64,000 nucleotides of DNA. Origin: Lachnospiraceae bacterium UBA2860 (GTDB lineage Bacteria; Bacillota; Clostridia; Lachnospirales; Lachnospiraceae). The DNA lies in the NCBI GenBank assembly GCA_002350625.1, contig DEFE01000028.1, positions 115,983 through 179,982 on the forward strand, in the 5' to 3' direction. The notes below the pieces were generated by a model. It worked only from the letters and a program-made list of their open reading frames with translations. It was not told the origin of the DNA and did no database searches. The translations under genes were made by a program, and so were the position numbers. Shown here in pieces: positions 8,490 through 17,610 of this stretch (its first letter is position 1; the number at the start of each line of letters is the position of its first letter).

Positions 8490-8600
8490 AGGAAGTCCTC
8501 TCCTGATCGTAATTGCTTTTTCAGATTTCTGTCAGTATAGTTGTCTGTAGAGACCGTCTCCGCACTCAAGGTGCCGAATAGTTACCATTTTCTCTATAAC

Positions 8601-8658
8601 TGTTCAGCACCCCTGACATTCGGGATGCTTCGCATCCCTCATTGCGGTCGGCTGAACA
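8601..8658. repeat. 58-base imperfect palindrome with inner GGGATGC hairpin
   Basis: Outer arms TGTTCAGC (8601-8608) and GCTGAACA (8651-8658) enclose a perfect inner hairpin, GGGATGC-TTC-GCATCCC (8622-8638). It lies in the gap between the amidase promoter region and nudC. It lacks a T-tract on either side, so it is not a typical terminator. It looks like a small dispersed palindromic element or a structured RNA; only one copy is seen here. Confidence 0.5.
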
Positions 8659-8742
8659 ATTATCACATTATATCATATTTCCGCATCTGTTAACAGATGC
8701 TTTCTCGGATCCAAGCATGCGTTTACATTAGGAGGAGCCCAC

Positions 8743-9606
8743 ATGATCCAGGATATCGCCCCGCACAAATTCAACAACGCCTACCGCCCGGACGCCGCGC
8801 CGCGCCCGTCTGATCCGGTCTTTCATTTTCGCGGCCGCGACGTCGCCGTGCGGGACGCGGGAGAAGAGCTCTCGCTGCCGGAAGCGGCCATATGCCCTGA
8901 AGGGGGGCATTTCCGCTATCTTTTCGCCATCGACGAGACGCCTTACTTCCTGTACGAGAGCGACGCGGATCTCACGCTTTCCGGCGATGATCTTCAGTAC
9001 GTCTCCGTCCGGGAGGCGCGGCGCAGCACGCGCATGCCGCGCGCCCTCAGCTTCGCCGTCTACACGGCGCTGCAGCTCGCCCAGTGGTACCGGGACAACC
9101 GCTTCTGCGGGACCTGCGGGAGCCGCACCGGAATCGGCAGCACCGAGCGCTCCATCGTCTGTCCGGCCTGCGGGCGGACGATCTATCCGCGCATCGTCCC
9201 GGCCGTGATCGTCGGCGTCATCCGCGGCGACGAGCTCCTGCACACAAAATACGTGCGGGCGCGCGGCATTTCCTTTTACGCCCTCGTCGCCGGCTTTACC
9301 GAGATCGGCGAGACCCTCGAGGAGACCGTGGCGCGGGAGGTCATGGAGGAGACCGGCCTCCGCGTCAAACATATCCGCTACTTCAAGTCCCAGCCCTGGG
9401 GCGTGGCCGACGACATCCTCGCCGGCTTCTATTGCGACGTCGACGGGGATGGCGAGATCCGCATCGACACGAGCGAGCTCTCCGAGGCCGTCTGGATCAA
9501 AAGAAAAGACATCGTCGGTCAGCCCGACGACGCCTCGCTCACAAACCATATGATGATCACCTTCCGGGAGGGGAAAGAGCCTCCCTATGTTCCGCCGGCC
9601 CCGTGA
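8743..9606 (+). CDS. nudC: NudC, NAD+ diphosphatase / NAD-capped RNA hydrolase
   Basis: A 287-residue Nudix enzyme. Cys122, 125, 140 and 143 form the NudC zinc ribbon. The Nudix box spans residues 184-206 (GFTEIGETLEETVAREV followed by MEETGL), and the NudC-specific SQPWG follows at 216-220, where the longer family motif is SQPWPF. It hydrolyses NADH or NAD+ to NMN and AMP and removes NAD caps from RNA. Length fits the family (about 260-280). The ATG is preceded by AGGAGGAG. It is a single gene ended by a GC-rich hairpin, with no operon partners. Confidence 0.92.
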   Translation: MIQDIAPHKFNNAYRPDAAPRPSDPVFHFRGRDVAVRDAGEELSLPEAAICPEGGHFRYLFAIDETPYFLYESDADLTLSGDDLQYVSVREARRSTRMPRALSFAVYTALQLAQWYRDNRFCGTCGSRTGIGSTERSIVCPACGRTIYPRIVPAVIVGVIRGDELLHTKYVRARGISFYALVAGFTEIGETLEETVAREVMEETGLRVKHIRYFKSQPWGVADDILAGFYCDVDGDGEIRIDTSELSEAVWIKRKDIVGQPDDASLTNHMMITFREGKEPPYVPPAP

Positions 9607-9611
9607 CCAGG

Positions 9612-9640
9612 GCGCCGCATACGCGTCGCGGCGCTGTTCT
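9612..9640 (+). terminator. rho-independent terminator after nudC
   Basis: A 7-bp GC stem, GCGCCGC (9612-9618) with GCGGCGC (9628-9634), is followed by TGTTCTTT. It begins 6 bases after the nudC stop codon. Confidence 0.65.
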
Positions 9641-9647
9641 TTACCGC

Positions 9648-10283
9648 TCAGAATTCCAGTCCGTCAAAGCGGACCTTCATATAGCCCTTGATGATCTGTA
9701 CGCACTTCTCGTACCCGAGCTTTGAGGCGTCGAGGCACAGGTCATAATTGTGCGCGTCGTCCCATTTCTCTCCGGTATAGAATTCCGAGTACTCCCTGCG
9801 CTGCCTGTTCGTCTTGTCAACGAACTTCTCGAGCTCCTTCGGCGGCAGGGACTTCATCTTCGCCGCCTGCTCCAGGCGGTACGCCTTCGGCGCGTGCATG
9901 AACACGCGCACCACGTTCGGCCGGTCGCGCAGGATGAAGCACGCGCATCTGCCGACGATAATGCAGGACCTCGTGTCGCACAGCTCCCGGATGGTCTTCG
10001 CCTGATAATTAAACAGGTTCCTGTCAGACGTAAAGTCGGAGCTCTCCGGCGGAATCAGCTTATCGTCGGCGGCGGAGCGCACCGGGCGCAAGGGCGTAAG
10101 CTTCCTGAACTGATCCCGCGCCTTGTTGAAAAGCGCTTCATTGATGCCCGAATCGTCGGCAGCGAGCTTCAGAATTTCCTTGTCGTAATAATGCAGTCCG
10201 AGCTGCTCCGCAAGCATCTCGCCGACCCTGCGTCCGCCGCTGCCGTATTCCCTGTTGATTGCGATCGTGATCTTCTGGTTCAT
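9648..10283 (-). CDS. cytidylate kinase-like family protein
   Basis: A 211-residue P-loop protein starting MNQKITIAINREYGSGG. The REYGSGGRRVGEMLA segment is the nucleotide-binding loop typical of the cytidylate-kinase-like (Cytidylate_kin2) group found widely in Firmicutes. IIVGRCACFILRDRPNVVRVFMHAP follows in the middle, as in that family. The substrate is not proven for these proteins; a (d)NMP kinase role is plausible. An in-frame start exists further upstream, but the ATG at 10283 has GGAGG 8 bases before it. It lies just downstream of livF on the same strand, 37 bases away, so read-through is possible. Confidence 0.82.
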   Translation of the reverse strand: MNQKITIAINREYGSGGRRVGEMLAEQLGLHYYDKEILKLAADDSGINEALFNKARDQFRKLTPLRPVRSAADDKLIPPESSDFTSDRNLFNYQAKTIRELCDTRSCIIVGRCACFILRDRPNVVRVFMHAPKAYRLEQAAKMKSLPPKELEKFVDKTNRQRREYSEFYTGEKWDDAHNYDLCLDASKLGYEKCVQIIKGYMKVRFDGLEF

Positions 10284-10320
10284 ACGCACGCCTCCCTTAC
10301 TCAAGTGAAAGAAGTTGACA

Positions 10321-11031
10321 TTACTCACCCAGATAAGCCTTCCGGATCTCGTCGTTGCCGAGGAGCTCGGACGCCGAACCGGAAAGGGATATGCTGCCCG
10401 TCTCGAGCACGTACGCGCGGTCCGCGATCGACAGCGCCTTCTTCGCGTTCTGCTCGACCAGAAGGACCGTCGTCCCCTCGCGGGACACCTCCTCGATGAT
10501 CGAGAAGATCTCTCCCACCAGGATCGGGGACAGGCCCATCGACGGCTCGTCCATGAGGAGCAGCCGCGGCCGCGACATCAGCGCGCGCCCCATCGCGAGC
10601 ATCTGCTGCTCGCCGCCCGACAGCGTCCCTGCGAGCTGCCGCGCGCGCTCCTTCAGCCGCGGGAAATGCCCGTACACCGACTGAAGAGACGCCTGCTTCT
10701 CGGCGCTGTCGTTTCTCGTGAAGGCCCCGAGCATCAGGTTCTGGTAAACCGTCATCTCGGGGAAGACCCGCCGGCCCTCCGGCACGTGCGCGAGGCCGAG
10801 CTTCACGATCTGGTGCGCCGGCACGCGCGTGATGTCCTTCCCTTCGAACTCGATCTTTCCGGACGAAGCCTCCACAAGGCCCGTCACCGTGTGCAGGATC
10901 GTTGTCTTTCCGGCGCCATTTGCGCCGATGAGCGCGATCACCTCGCCCTCATTCACCTCGAAGGATATGCCCTTCAGCGCCGGGATGACGCCGTAGTTGA
11001 CGCACAGATCCGTTACCTGCAGCATGCTCAT
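10321..11031 (-). CDS. livF: branched-chain amino acid ABC transporter ATPase LivF
   Basis: A 236-residue ABC ATPase with GANGAGKTT (Walker A), LSGGEQQMLAMGRAL (signature) and LLLMDEPSMGLSP (Walker B). The order and the ending with IRKAYLGE are typical of LivF. It pairs with LivG to power the LivHM channel. It is the last gene of the minus-strand liv operon and is 36 bases from livG. Confidence 0.93.
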   Translation of the reverse strand: MSMLQVTDLCVNYGVIPALKGISFEVNEGEVIALIGANGAGKTTILHTVTGLVEASSGKIEFEGKDITRVPAHQIVKLGLAHVPEGRRVFPEMTVYQNLMLGAFTRNDSAEKQASLQSVYGHFPRLKERARQLAGTLSGGEQQMLAMGRALMSRPRLLLMDEPSMGLSPILVGEIFSIIEEVSREGTTVLLVEQNAKKALSIADRAYVLETGSISLSGSASELLGNDEIRKAYLGE

Positions 11032-11066
11032 GTTTTTCTCTCTCCTTCCGTCTCGCGCATCACCTT

Positions 11067-11828
11067 TTACTCGTCGCCCAGATAAGCCTTGATGACCTCG
11101 GGATCCGCAAGCACTTCCTTCGTCTCCCCCTGCGTGAGAATCCTCCCGAAATTCAGCACCGTGAGCTTCTCACAGATTCCCGACACGAGCCGCATGTCGT
11201 GCTCGATGAGAAGAATCGTCATCCCGAAATTCTCGCGGATGTACCGGATGTCCTCCATCAACTCTTCCGTCTCGTTCGGGTTCATGCCCGCCGCCGGCTC
11301 GTCAAGAAGCAGCAGCTTCGGCTCCGTCGCCATCGCGCGGGCGATCTCCAGCTTCCGCTGTTTGCCGTACGGCAGATTCGAAGAGAGCGTATTCGCCTCG
11401 CCGTCAAGATCAAAGACGTGCAGAAGCTCCATCGCCTTCTCATTCATCTGCTTCTCCGTCGCATAATACGACGGCAAGCGCAGCACCGCCGATACCGCCG
11501 AATACGGATAGCGGTTGTGCAGGCCGATCTTCACGTTGTCAAGCACGCTCTGCTGCTTGAAGAGGCGGATGTTCTGGAAGGTTCTCGCCACGCCCGCGCG
11601 GTTGATCTCGATCGCGGACTTCCCCGTGATGTCCTTGCCGTCCAGCAGGATGACTCCCTCCGTCGGCTTGTACTCGCCGGTCAGGAGGTTGAACACCGTC
11701 GTCTTCCCGGCGCCGTTCGGTCCGATGAGCCCGTAGAGCTCGCCCTGCTCCACCGTGAGGTTGAAATCGTCGACAGCGCGCAGGCCGCCGAACTGAATGG
11801 ACAGATTATTGATCTCAAGAAGCGCCAT
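11067..11828 (-). CDS. livG: branched-chain amino acid ABC transporter ATPase LivG
   Basis: A 253-residue ABC ATPase: GPNGAGKTT (Walker A), LPYGKQRKLEIARAMA (LivG-style signature that lacks the canonical LSGGQ), LLLDEPAAGMNP (Walker B) and LIEHDM (switch). It ends VIKAYLGDE. The start codon directly follows the livM stop codon (no gap), so translation is likely coupled. Confidence 0.93.
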   Translation of the reverse strand: MALLEINNLSIQFGGLRAVDDFNLTVEQGELYGLIGPNGAGKTTVFNLLTGEYKPTEGVILLDGKDITGKSAIEINRAGVARTFQNIRLFKQQSVLDNVKIGLHNRYPYSAVSAVLRLPSYYATEKQMNEKAMELLHVFDLDGEANTLSSNLPYGKQRKLEIARAMATEPKLLLLDEPAAGMNPNETEELMEDIRYIRENFGMTILLIEHDMRLVSGICEKLTVLNFGRILTQGETKEVLADPEVIKAYLGDE

Positions 11829-12893
11829 TTATCTGTCCTCCTTTCCCCTGCCGAACCATTTCTTAGGCGAATGCGCCTTGATAAAGGCCCGTGACTTCGG
11901 ATTCCAGTTCACGATCATCATCACGATCAGGACGACCGCGTAGATCAGCATGCGGTAATCCGCCATGAAGCGCAGCACCTCCGGGAGGAGCGTGAGAATA
12001 ATCGCCGCGATGATCGCGCCCCGCGTCGAGCCGATCCCGCCGAGCACGACGAAGACGAGGAAAAGAATCGACATGTTGTAGCCGAAGCGCGCCGGCGTCG
12101 CGATGAGCGAAGACAGATTGTGCGCGTACAGCGCCCCCGCGCAGCCCGCGATCACTGCGGACAGCGTAAATGCGAACATCTTGTATCTCGTCACGGGAAT
12201 GCCGAGGGACCCGGCCGCGATCCGGTTGTCGCGGATCGACATGATCGCGCGCCCCTCGCGCGAATTGACGAGATTCAGCACGACGATCGTCGAGACGAGA
12301 AGGATCACGAAGCCCACCGTAAAGGTCGAATTAAAGGGCGTTCCCGTGATGCCCTGGGGCCCGTTGATGATCATCTCCCCGTCCTCCGCAAGGCCGAGCG
12401 CCGCCTGGTCGCGCATGGAGATGTGAAGGCCCGCCGCGTCGCGGCCGACGTAGAGAACATTGACGAGATTCTTGATGATCTCGCCGAAGGCCAGCGTCAC
12501 GATGGCGAGGTAGTCGCCATTTAAGCGCAGCACCGGGATGCCGATGAGGAAGCCGAGCACGCCCGCCACGAGGCCGCCGATGAGGATCGCGATGAGGAAG
12601 CGCGGGAAGGTGCCCATGGACTGCTCAAAGCACTTGCTGAAGAACGCGCTGGAAAAAGCGCCGACGCACATAAAGCCCGCATGGCCGAGCGAGAGCTCGC
12701 CCAGGATGCCGACGACGAGATTGAGCGAGACCGCCATCGTCGCGTACACGCAGAGCGGGACGAGCATGCCGTCCATGTGGGAATTGACGAAACCGCCCGC
12801 GCGGAGCGCCTGCACGACGGCAAACGCGACGACGAGCATTGCGATCGTCCCGAGGTTGTCGCGGGAAGTCTTTGTCATCTGCTTGAAATTCAT
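11829..12893 (-). CDS. livM: branched-chain amino acid ABC transporter permease LivM
   Basis: A 354-residue membrane protein of about nine helices starting MNFKQMTKTSRD. The family motif ELSLGHAGFMCVGAF and the cytoplasmic coupling loop NSREGRAIMSIRDNRIAAGSLGIPV are clear. It forms the channel with LivH. The reading frame is open 30 codons further upstream, but the ATG at 12893 has a GGAGG site 8 bases before it and falls in the gap after livH. Confidence 0.93.
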   Translation of the reverse strand: MNFKQMTKTSRDNLGTIAMLVVAFAVVQALRAGGFVNSHMDGMLVPLCVYATMAVSLNLVVGILGELSLGHAGFMCVGAFSSAFFSKCFEQSMGTFPRFLIAILIGGLVAGVLGFLIGIPVLRLNGDYLAIVTLAFGEIIKNLVNVLYVGRDAAGLHISMRDQAALGLAEDGEMIINGPQGITGTPFNSTFTVGFVILLVSTIVVLNLVNSREGRAIMSIRDNRIAAGSLGIPVTRYKMFAFTLSAVIAGCAGALYAHNLSSLIATPARFGYNMSILFLVFVVLGGIGSTRGAIIAAIILTLLPEVLRFMADYRMLIYAVVLIVMMIVNWNPKSRAFIKAHSPKKWFGRGKEDR

Positions 12894-12909
12894 AGAAAGA
12901 CCTCCTTCC

Positions 12910-13797
12910 TCAAACCTTTTCCTGAACGACTTTGCCCATGATGCCCGTCGGCCTGACAAGCAGCACGACGATGAGCACGGCAAAGACGATCGCGTCCGAC
13001 AGCTGCGAAGAGATATAAGTCTTGCTCAGGATCTCGATGATGCCGAGCAGGAGCCCGCCGATCATGGCGCCCGGGATCGATCCGATCCCTCCGAACACGG
13101 CGGCCACGAAGGCCTTGATGCCCGGCATCGCGCCCGTGTAGGGGCTCAGCGTCGGATACGCCGAGCACAGCAGCACGCCGGCGATGCCCGCCATCGCGGA
13201 ACCGATCGCAAATGTCAGCGAGATCGTCCCGTTCACCGAGATGCCCATGAGCGACGCAGCGCCCCGGTCCTGTGCGCAGGCCAGCATCGCCTGCCCCGGG
13301 CGCGTCTTGTTGATGAAGAGCTGCAGGAGCAGCACGAGGACCACGCCCACCGCGATGCTGACGAGCGAAATCGTCTGGATCCGGAAGGAGCCCAGCTGGA
13401 TCGTCATCATGCTCATCGGGATGATCGGCGTGAACATCTTCGGGTTGGAGCTGAAGATGAGCAGCGCGACATTCTGCAGGAAGTAGCTGACGCCGATCGC
13501 CGTGATCAGGACGGCGAGCGACGAGCCCGCGTGCCGGAGAGGCTTATATGCGATCTTCTCAATCGTGATGCCGAGCAGCATGCAGCCGCAGATCGCGGCG
13601 AGCACGCCGACAGCCGCCGGGAGCTTTGCCGTCGTGATCACCGAGAACGCGATATACGCGCCCACCATGATGATATCGCCGTGCGCGAAATTCAGCATCT
13701 TGGCGATTCCGTACACCATCGTGTACCCGATCGCGATGATCGCGTAGATGCTTCCGAGACTGAGCCCGTTGATAAAATAGTTTAAAAAGCTGACCAT
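12910..13797 (-). CDS. livH: branched-chain amino acid ABC transporter permease LivH
   Basis: A 295-residue membrane protein starting MVSFLNYFINGLSLGSIYA. The motif LNFAHGDIIMVGAY and the loop QDRGAASLMGISVN are LivH hallmarks. It has about eight helices. It is the second gene of the operon, separated from the binding-protein gene by 98 bases that hold a hairpin (13823-13849). Confidence 0.93.
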   Translation of the reverse strand: MVSFLNYFINGLSLGSIYAIIAIGYTMVYGIAKMLNFAHGDIIMVGAYIAFSVITTAKLPAAVGVLAAICGCMLLGITIEKIAYKPLRHAGSSLAVLITAIGVSYFLQNVALLIFSSNPKMFTPIIPMSMMTIQLGSFRIQTISLVSIAVGVVLVLLLQLFINKTRPGQAMLACAQDRGAASLMGISVNGTISLTFAIGSAMAGIAGVLLCSAYPTLSPYTGAMPGIKAFVAAVFGGIGSIPGAMIGGLLLGIIEILSKTYISSQLSDAIVFAVLIVVLLVRPTGIMGKVVQEKV

Positions 13798-13822
13798 AGA
13801 TTTCCTCTTGCCGCGATGTGCG

Positions 13823-13849
13823 AAAGGGCATCCGCCAGGGGATGCCCTT
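13823..13849 (-). terminator. intra-operon hairpin between livJ and livH
   Basis: A 10-bp stem, AAGGGCATCC (13824-13833) with GGATGCCCTT (13840-13849), around a 6-base loop, lies between the binding-protein gene and livH. On the minus strand it is followed by only TTTC, so it is more likely a partial terminator or 3'-end stabiliser that lets the binding protein be made in excess of the channel. Confidence 0.6.
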
Positions 13850-13895
13850 ATGTATTAAGCTGGTGTTAAACTTACGGTGTCAGATGCGCTCTTAT

Positions 13896-15038
13896 TTACT
13901 GCATCGAAACATATGCGCCGTCCTGGATCACGACAGCCTTCGGATCCTTGTCCGGCTCGCCGTCCGCCGTCCATGTGATCGTGCCGGTAAGTCCTTCTAC
14001 CGTGATCTCGGTCATGGCCGTCTTCAGCGCTTCGCAGATATCGGAGACGCTCATATCCGGTGTGATGCCGGCCTTCTCCGCCGCCGCCTTGATCGTGTAG
14101 ACAGCGTCGTAAGCGTCAGCCGCGAACTGGTTCGGAGTCACGTCGTAAGCTGCCTTGTAAGCAGCGACGAAGTTCTGTGTCAGCTCGTCCTCGGCGTCCG
14201 CCGCGAACGGTGTAAGAAGCATGACGCCTTCGGCCAGAGACTTGTCGAAGTTGTCCATGTCGAGCATGCCGTCGAGGCCGTCGCAGCCGAACCACTGTGT
14301 CTGAAGGCCCATCATCATCGCCTGTGTGAGGATCGTGCCCGCCTGTGTGTAGTAGATCGGCAGGAAGATCAGCTCGACGCCGGCGTCCGCGCACTTCTGC
14401 AGCTGGGAGCTGAAGTCGACGTTGGAGTCAGCCGTGAAAGCTTCCTTGACGGCGATCTCGATGCCCTGGTTCGCGGCCTCTGCCTCGAACGTAGCCTCGA
14501 TGCCGGAGCTGTAGACGTCGGAGCTGTCATAGATGACGCCGACCTTCGTCGCAAGGCCGTGCTCGCCGATATACTTCGCGCTCGCCATACCCTGGTTCGG
14601 GTCGGAGAAGCAGACGCGGAAGACATTGTCATAAGCCGTGCAGTCCTGCGCGGAGCCGGACGGCGTCAGCTGGAACATATTGTCGGCCTTCGTCTTCTCG
14701 GAGACAGCGATCGAGCAGCCGGACGTCGTCGGGCCGACAAGAATCTGCATGCCCCAGTCCTTCAGGGTGTTGTACGCGTTGACGGACTTCTCATTGTCAA
14801 GCTCGTCGTCCTCGCCCTTGTACTCGATCTGCGCGCCGCCGATGCCGCCGGCCGCGTTGATCTCGTCAACCGCGATCTGCGCGCCGTTCACCACGGCCGT
14901 GCCGTAGTTTGCAGCCGCACCCGTAAGCGGGCCGATCGCGCCGATGTAGAAGGTGCCGTCCGCATATGCCGCCGCGGAGACTATGGACACTGCCATCGCA
15001 GCTGTCAGAGCCATCGAAACGAGTTTCTTCATTTTCAT
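13896..15038 (-). CDS. livJ: branched-chain amino acid type ABC substrate-binding protein
   Basis: A 380-residue periplasmic-binding-fold (type I) protein with the LivJ/Leu-Ile-Val-binding pattern: YIGAIGPLTGAAANYG near the N-terminus, VDEINAAGGIGG, VGPTTSGCS and DAYDAVYTI. Signal peptide residues 1-24 end in AYADGTF, with no cysteine at the cleavage site, so this is not an evident lipoprotein. The usual ligand is Leu/Ile/Val, though homologs bind other amino acids. The chosen start has GGAGG 7 bases upstream. A strong promoter (15096-15123) drives the operon. Confidence 0.9.
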   Translation of the reverse strand: MKMKKLVSMALTAAMAVSIVSAAAYADGTFYIGAIGPLTGAAANYGTAVVNGAQIAVDEINAAGGIGGAQIEYKGEDDELDNEKSVNAYNTLKDWGMQILVGPTTSGCSIAVSEKTKADNMFQLTPSGSAQDCTAYDNVFRVCFSDPNQGMASAKYIGEHGLATKVGVIYDSSDVYSSGIEATFEAEAANQGIEIAVKEAFTADSNVDFSSQLQKCADAGVELIFLPIYYTQAGTILTQAMMMGLQTQWFGCDGLDGMLDMDNFDKSLAEGVMLLTPFAADAEDELTQNFVAAYKAAYDVTPNQFAADAYDAVYTIKAAAEKAGITPDMSVSDICEALKTAMTEITVEGLTGTITWTADGEPDKDPKAVVIQDGAYVSMQ

Positions 15039-15095
15039 AATAATACCTCCTTGCATAATGCCTGCATTTCTCATGAACGCAGATTTAATGAATAT

Positions 15096-15123
15096 TTTAT
15101 AATGCGCTGCTCGGCTTTGTCAA
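15096..15123 (-). promoter_or_regulatory. sigma-A promoter of the liv operon
   Basis: On the minus strand TTGACA (15118-15123) and TATAAA (15096-15101) are 16 bases apart, about 60 bases ahead of the binding-protein ATG. No operator was recognised. Confidence 0.75.
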
Positions 15124-15129
15124 TGAAAC

Positions 15130-17610
15130 TTATGACGATGCCTTGATCGTCGGCCTGGACTCGATATAGCTGACGAAGATATTGCCGCCGGCCAGCATGG
15201 ACGCCGTGCTGTCGTTGATGCCCATGTAGTAGTGCTCCCCGGTCGAGAAGTTGTAAAGCAGCGTGTTATACCTGTCGTATCCCACGATCACGGTGATGCT
15301 GCCGTCCTGAAGGCGCGTGATGACGGCGTGCCCCTGCGACAGCTGATACAGCACCTGGTCGAGTGTGCACCCCGTGAGGTTGAGGACCGTGACATTGTCG
15401 CCGACCTGCCCCGCGAGCGCATCCGCATCCGTCTGTCCGCTTAAGATCGCCTCCGGGATATCCCCGTTCGCGAGCTCCGTCTTCGTCTCTTTATTGCCTC
15501 TTTCATAGATGTACTGGCCGTCGCCGTTGATGACGATGCCGACCATGCTGTCGGCCTCCCGCACGGCCTCGCCCGGATCGGTGAGAGACTCCTGCAGGAT
15601 GCCGTAAGCATAGACATAGTACATCGGCACGTCGTCGCCGGCCGGCGCCTCGAGCTGCGTGCTGCCGTTCGCCGCGTACTTGATGCGGGCGGCCGCCACC
15701 GTGGGATTTAAGTTTCCCACAACGCGCGGCATCTTGAGCGTGACCGTCACGCCCTGCCGGGTCGAGTTGTTCAGCGACACCGTGACGGCGGACGCGCCTG
15801 TCTGCCGGTTGTTGATGATGTTGTCCTCCGTCGCCGGCAGATACCCGCTGCCGCCGCGAGAGACGCGCGTCAGCTGGGCGAGACCCGGCTCCATATTGAC
15901 CCTCGTCACCCAGAGGCCGTCCAGCTTGTAGTCCTTGATCAGCGTCCCGCCGAAATCCTCGATCTTCAGCTCCCTCATCGCAAATGTCACGTCCCCGGAG
16001 ATGCCCCTCGTGATGTCCTCCGCCGCGGCGATGCCGTAGAGGAAGTCGTCGTTGAAGAAGCCCAGGGCTTTGAGGAAGGTGCCGTCCTCGGCGCTGATGG
16101 AGCGGGTCGAGCCGCTCTCGAGGTTCATGACCGTGAGGATCGTCGAGCCGTAAGGCTTCATTTCATCCATCCAGCCGATCATGTTCTGGCCGGCGGAGGA
16201 GACGAAGCAGTCGGGGTGGATGTCCGTGAGGACGACCGAGGATGTCCCGTAGGTCAGGGAGATGCGGTAGACCGTGCGGTCGAGGTAGAGATAGGCCTCG
16301 TTATTGTTGCTTATGTACCCGAGCTGCATGAGGTCGTCCCGCATGAGCTCATAGGTCTTCCTGCACGGAATAAATGCCAGCTCCGTCACAGAGGTGCTCT
16401 CGGAATTGTAGTGGCAGACCGAGACGCCGTTCATACCCTCGTGCGCCCCGCGGCTCATATAGCCGTAGACGAGGAAATCGAGACCGCCATTTTCTCCGAC
16501 GCGAATGATCTTGATGCCGCTGTCGTAGTTGTCGTATCTCTCGTCGGCGCCGGCGCCATTTCCGCGGAAAGAGAAGACCCGCGCGAGCTTGTCGCCGCCG
16601 CTGCTGAACTCCCAGAGGGCGTTGTCCTGCACAAAGGCGACGATGTCCGAGGTCGAGTTCGAGGCGTAATCGACGCTCTTTTCCGCGATGCCCAGATTGA
16701 CGCCCTGCGTCGTGACCGCGCCCTTCGCCGCGCCGTTAAAGATCTGCAGCGCCCGCCGGTTGAAGTCAAGGAGCATCATGCGCCCGTTGTAGTAGCGCAG
16801 GCGGTAGAACTCAAAGACGTGGTAGAATTCCTGGCCCTCTTCGCCCTCGGCGCTGATCAGGTAATCGGTCGTCAGAGAGCAGGTCGCGCTGCTCATATCC
16901 TCGATCGTCGGAATCGCCTTCCGGTAGATCTGCGGATGGAGCGTGCCCCAGCTCACCTGGCGGAGCGTGGATTTGATGTTGATGTTCGTAAAGGTGTTGT
17001 TGGTGATCGTGTCGTCCGTCTCGAGATAGGTGTTGAGGTCCGCGGCCGTGCCCTGGCTCATGCAGCCCTCGTAGAAGTCGTAGACGAACTGCACGTATTT
17101 GTCCGTGATCGGGTCGGATCTCTGAATGACGCGCGCGTAGAAGTACACATCCCCCGCATCCGTCTGGAGCGTGAAGCGGATCGGGTACTCGCGGTTCATG
17201 AGGATCGGCTCGGACAGCTGGAAGGTCGAGGTCATGTAGTCGCCGTCCGTGACGAAGTTGCCGATTTTGGCATTTTCGACGATATCGCCCGTATCCGGCG
17301 TCGAGACCTCGTAGGAGACGGCGCGGACGGCATTTTTGTAGGCCTTGTAGGAAATGGTGACGGACCGCTTCGTCGTCATCGGAATCAGCGCGCCGCGCAT
17401 CCTCCGCGCGTCCATCTCCATCCGGTAGCCGTTCATGCGGTTGACTTTGTTCCCGGCGATATCGACGCACATGACAGGAAGCGTCGGATCTGCAAGATCC
17501 GACGCGCTCACCGCCTGCTGGCGGCCGAGAAGCGATAAATTGGAAAACACGACGACGCCGGCTATGAACAGAAGCAGCAGCATCGCTCCCTTGTAAGCTT
17601 TACTTCTCAC
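15130..17610 (-). CDS. large membrane-anchored extracellular protein of unknown function
   Basis: An 826-residue protein with one N-terminal membrane segment (residues about 8-30, MLLLLFIAGVVVFSNLSLL) and a long extracellular part. The middle has repeated beta-rich stretches (for example FEFYRLRYYNGRMMLLDFN and YLDRTVYRISLTYG) that look like a beta-propeller. The C-terminal 90 residues (TGCTLDQVLYQLSQGHAVI to YNFSTGEHYYMG) resemble a papain-like C39-type domain: a Cys in the first segment and VIVGYD, where a catalytic His is expected but is not evident. It overlaps the end of atpD by 11 bases and is last in the V-ATPase operon. I do not recognise a named family. Confidence 0.75.
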   Translation of the reverse strand: MRSKAYKGAMLLLLFIAGVVVFSNLSLLGRQQAVSASDLADPTLPVMCVDIAGNKVNRMNGYRMEMDARRMRGALIPMTTKRSVTISYKAYKNAVRAVSYEVSTPDTGDIVENAKIGNFVTDGDYMTSTFQLSEPILMNREYPIRFTLQTDAGDVYFYARVIQRSDPITDKYVQFVYDFYEGCMSQGTAADLNTYLETDDTITNNTFTNINIKSTLRQVSWGTLHPQIYRKAIPTIEDMSSATCSLTTDYLISAEGEEGQEFYHVFEFYRLRYYNGRMMLLDFNRRALQIFNGAAKGAVTTQGVNLGIAEKSVDYASNSTSDIVAFVQDNALWEFSSGGDKLARVFSFRGNGAGADERYDNYDSGIKIIRVGENGGLDFLVYGYMSRGAHEGMNGVSVCHYNSESTSVTELAFIPCRKTYELMRDDLMQLGYISNNNEAYLYLDRTVYRISLTYGTSSVVLTDIHPDCFVSSAGQNMIGWMDEMKPYGSTILTVMNLESGSTRSISAEDGTFLKALGFFNDDFLYGIAAAEDITRGISGDVTFAMRELKIEDFGGTLIKDYKLDGLWVTRVNMEPGLAQLTRVSRGGSGYLPATEDNIINNRQTGASAVTVSLNNSTRQGVTVTLKMPRVVGNLNPTVAAARIKYAANGSTQLEAPAGDDVPMYYVYAYGILQESLTDPGEAVREADSMVGIVINGDGQYIYERGNKETKTELANGDIPEAILSGQTDADALAGQVGDNVTVLNLTGCTLDQVLYQLSQGHAVITRLQDGSITVIVGYDRYNTLLYNFSTGEHYYMGINDSTASMLAGGNIFVSYIESRPTIKASS

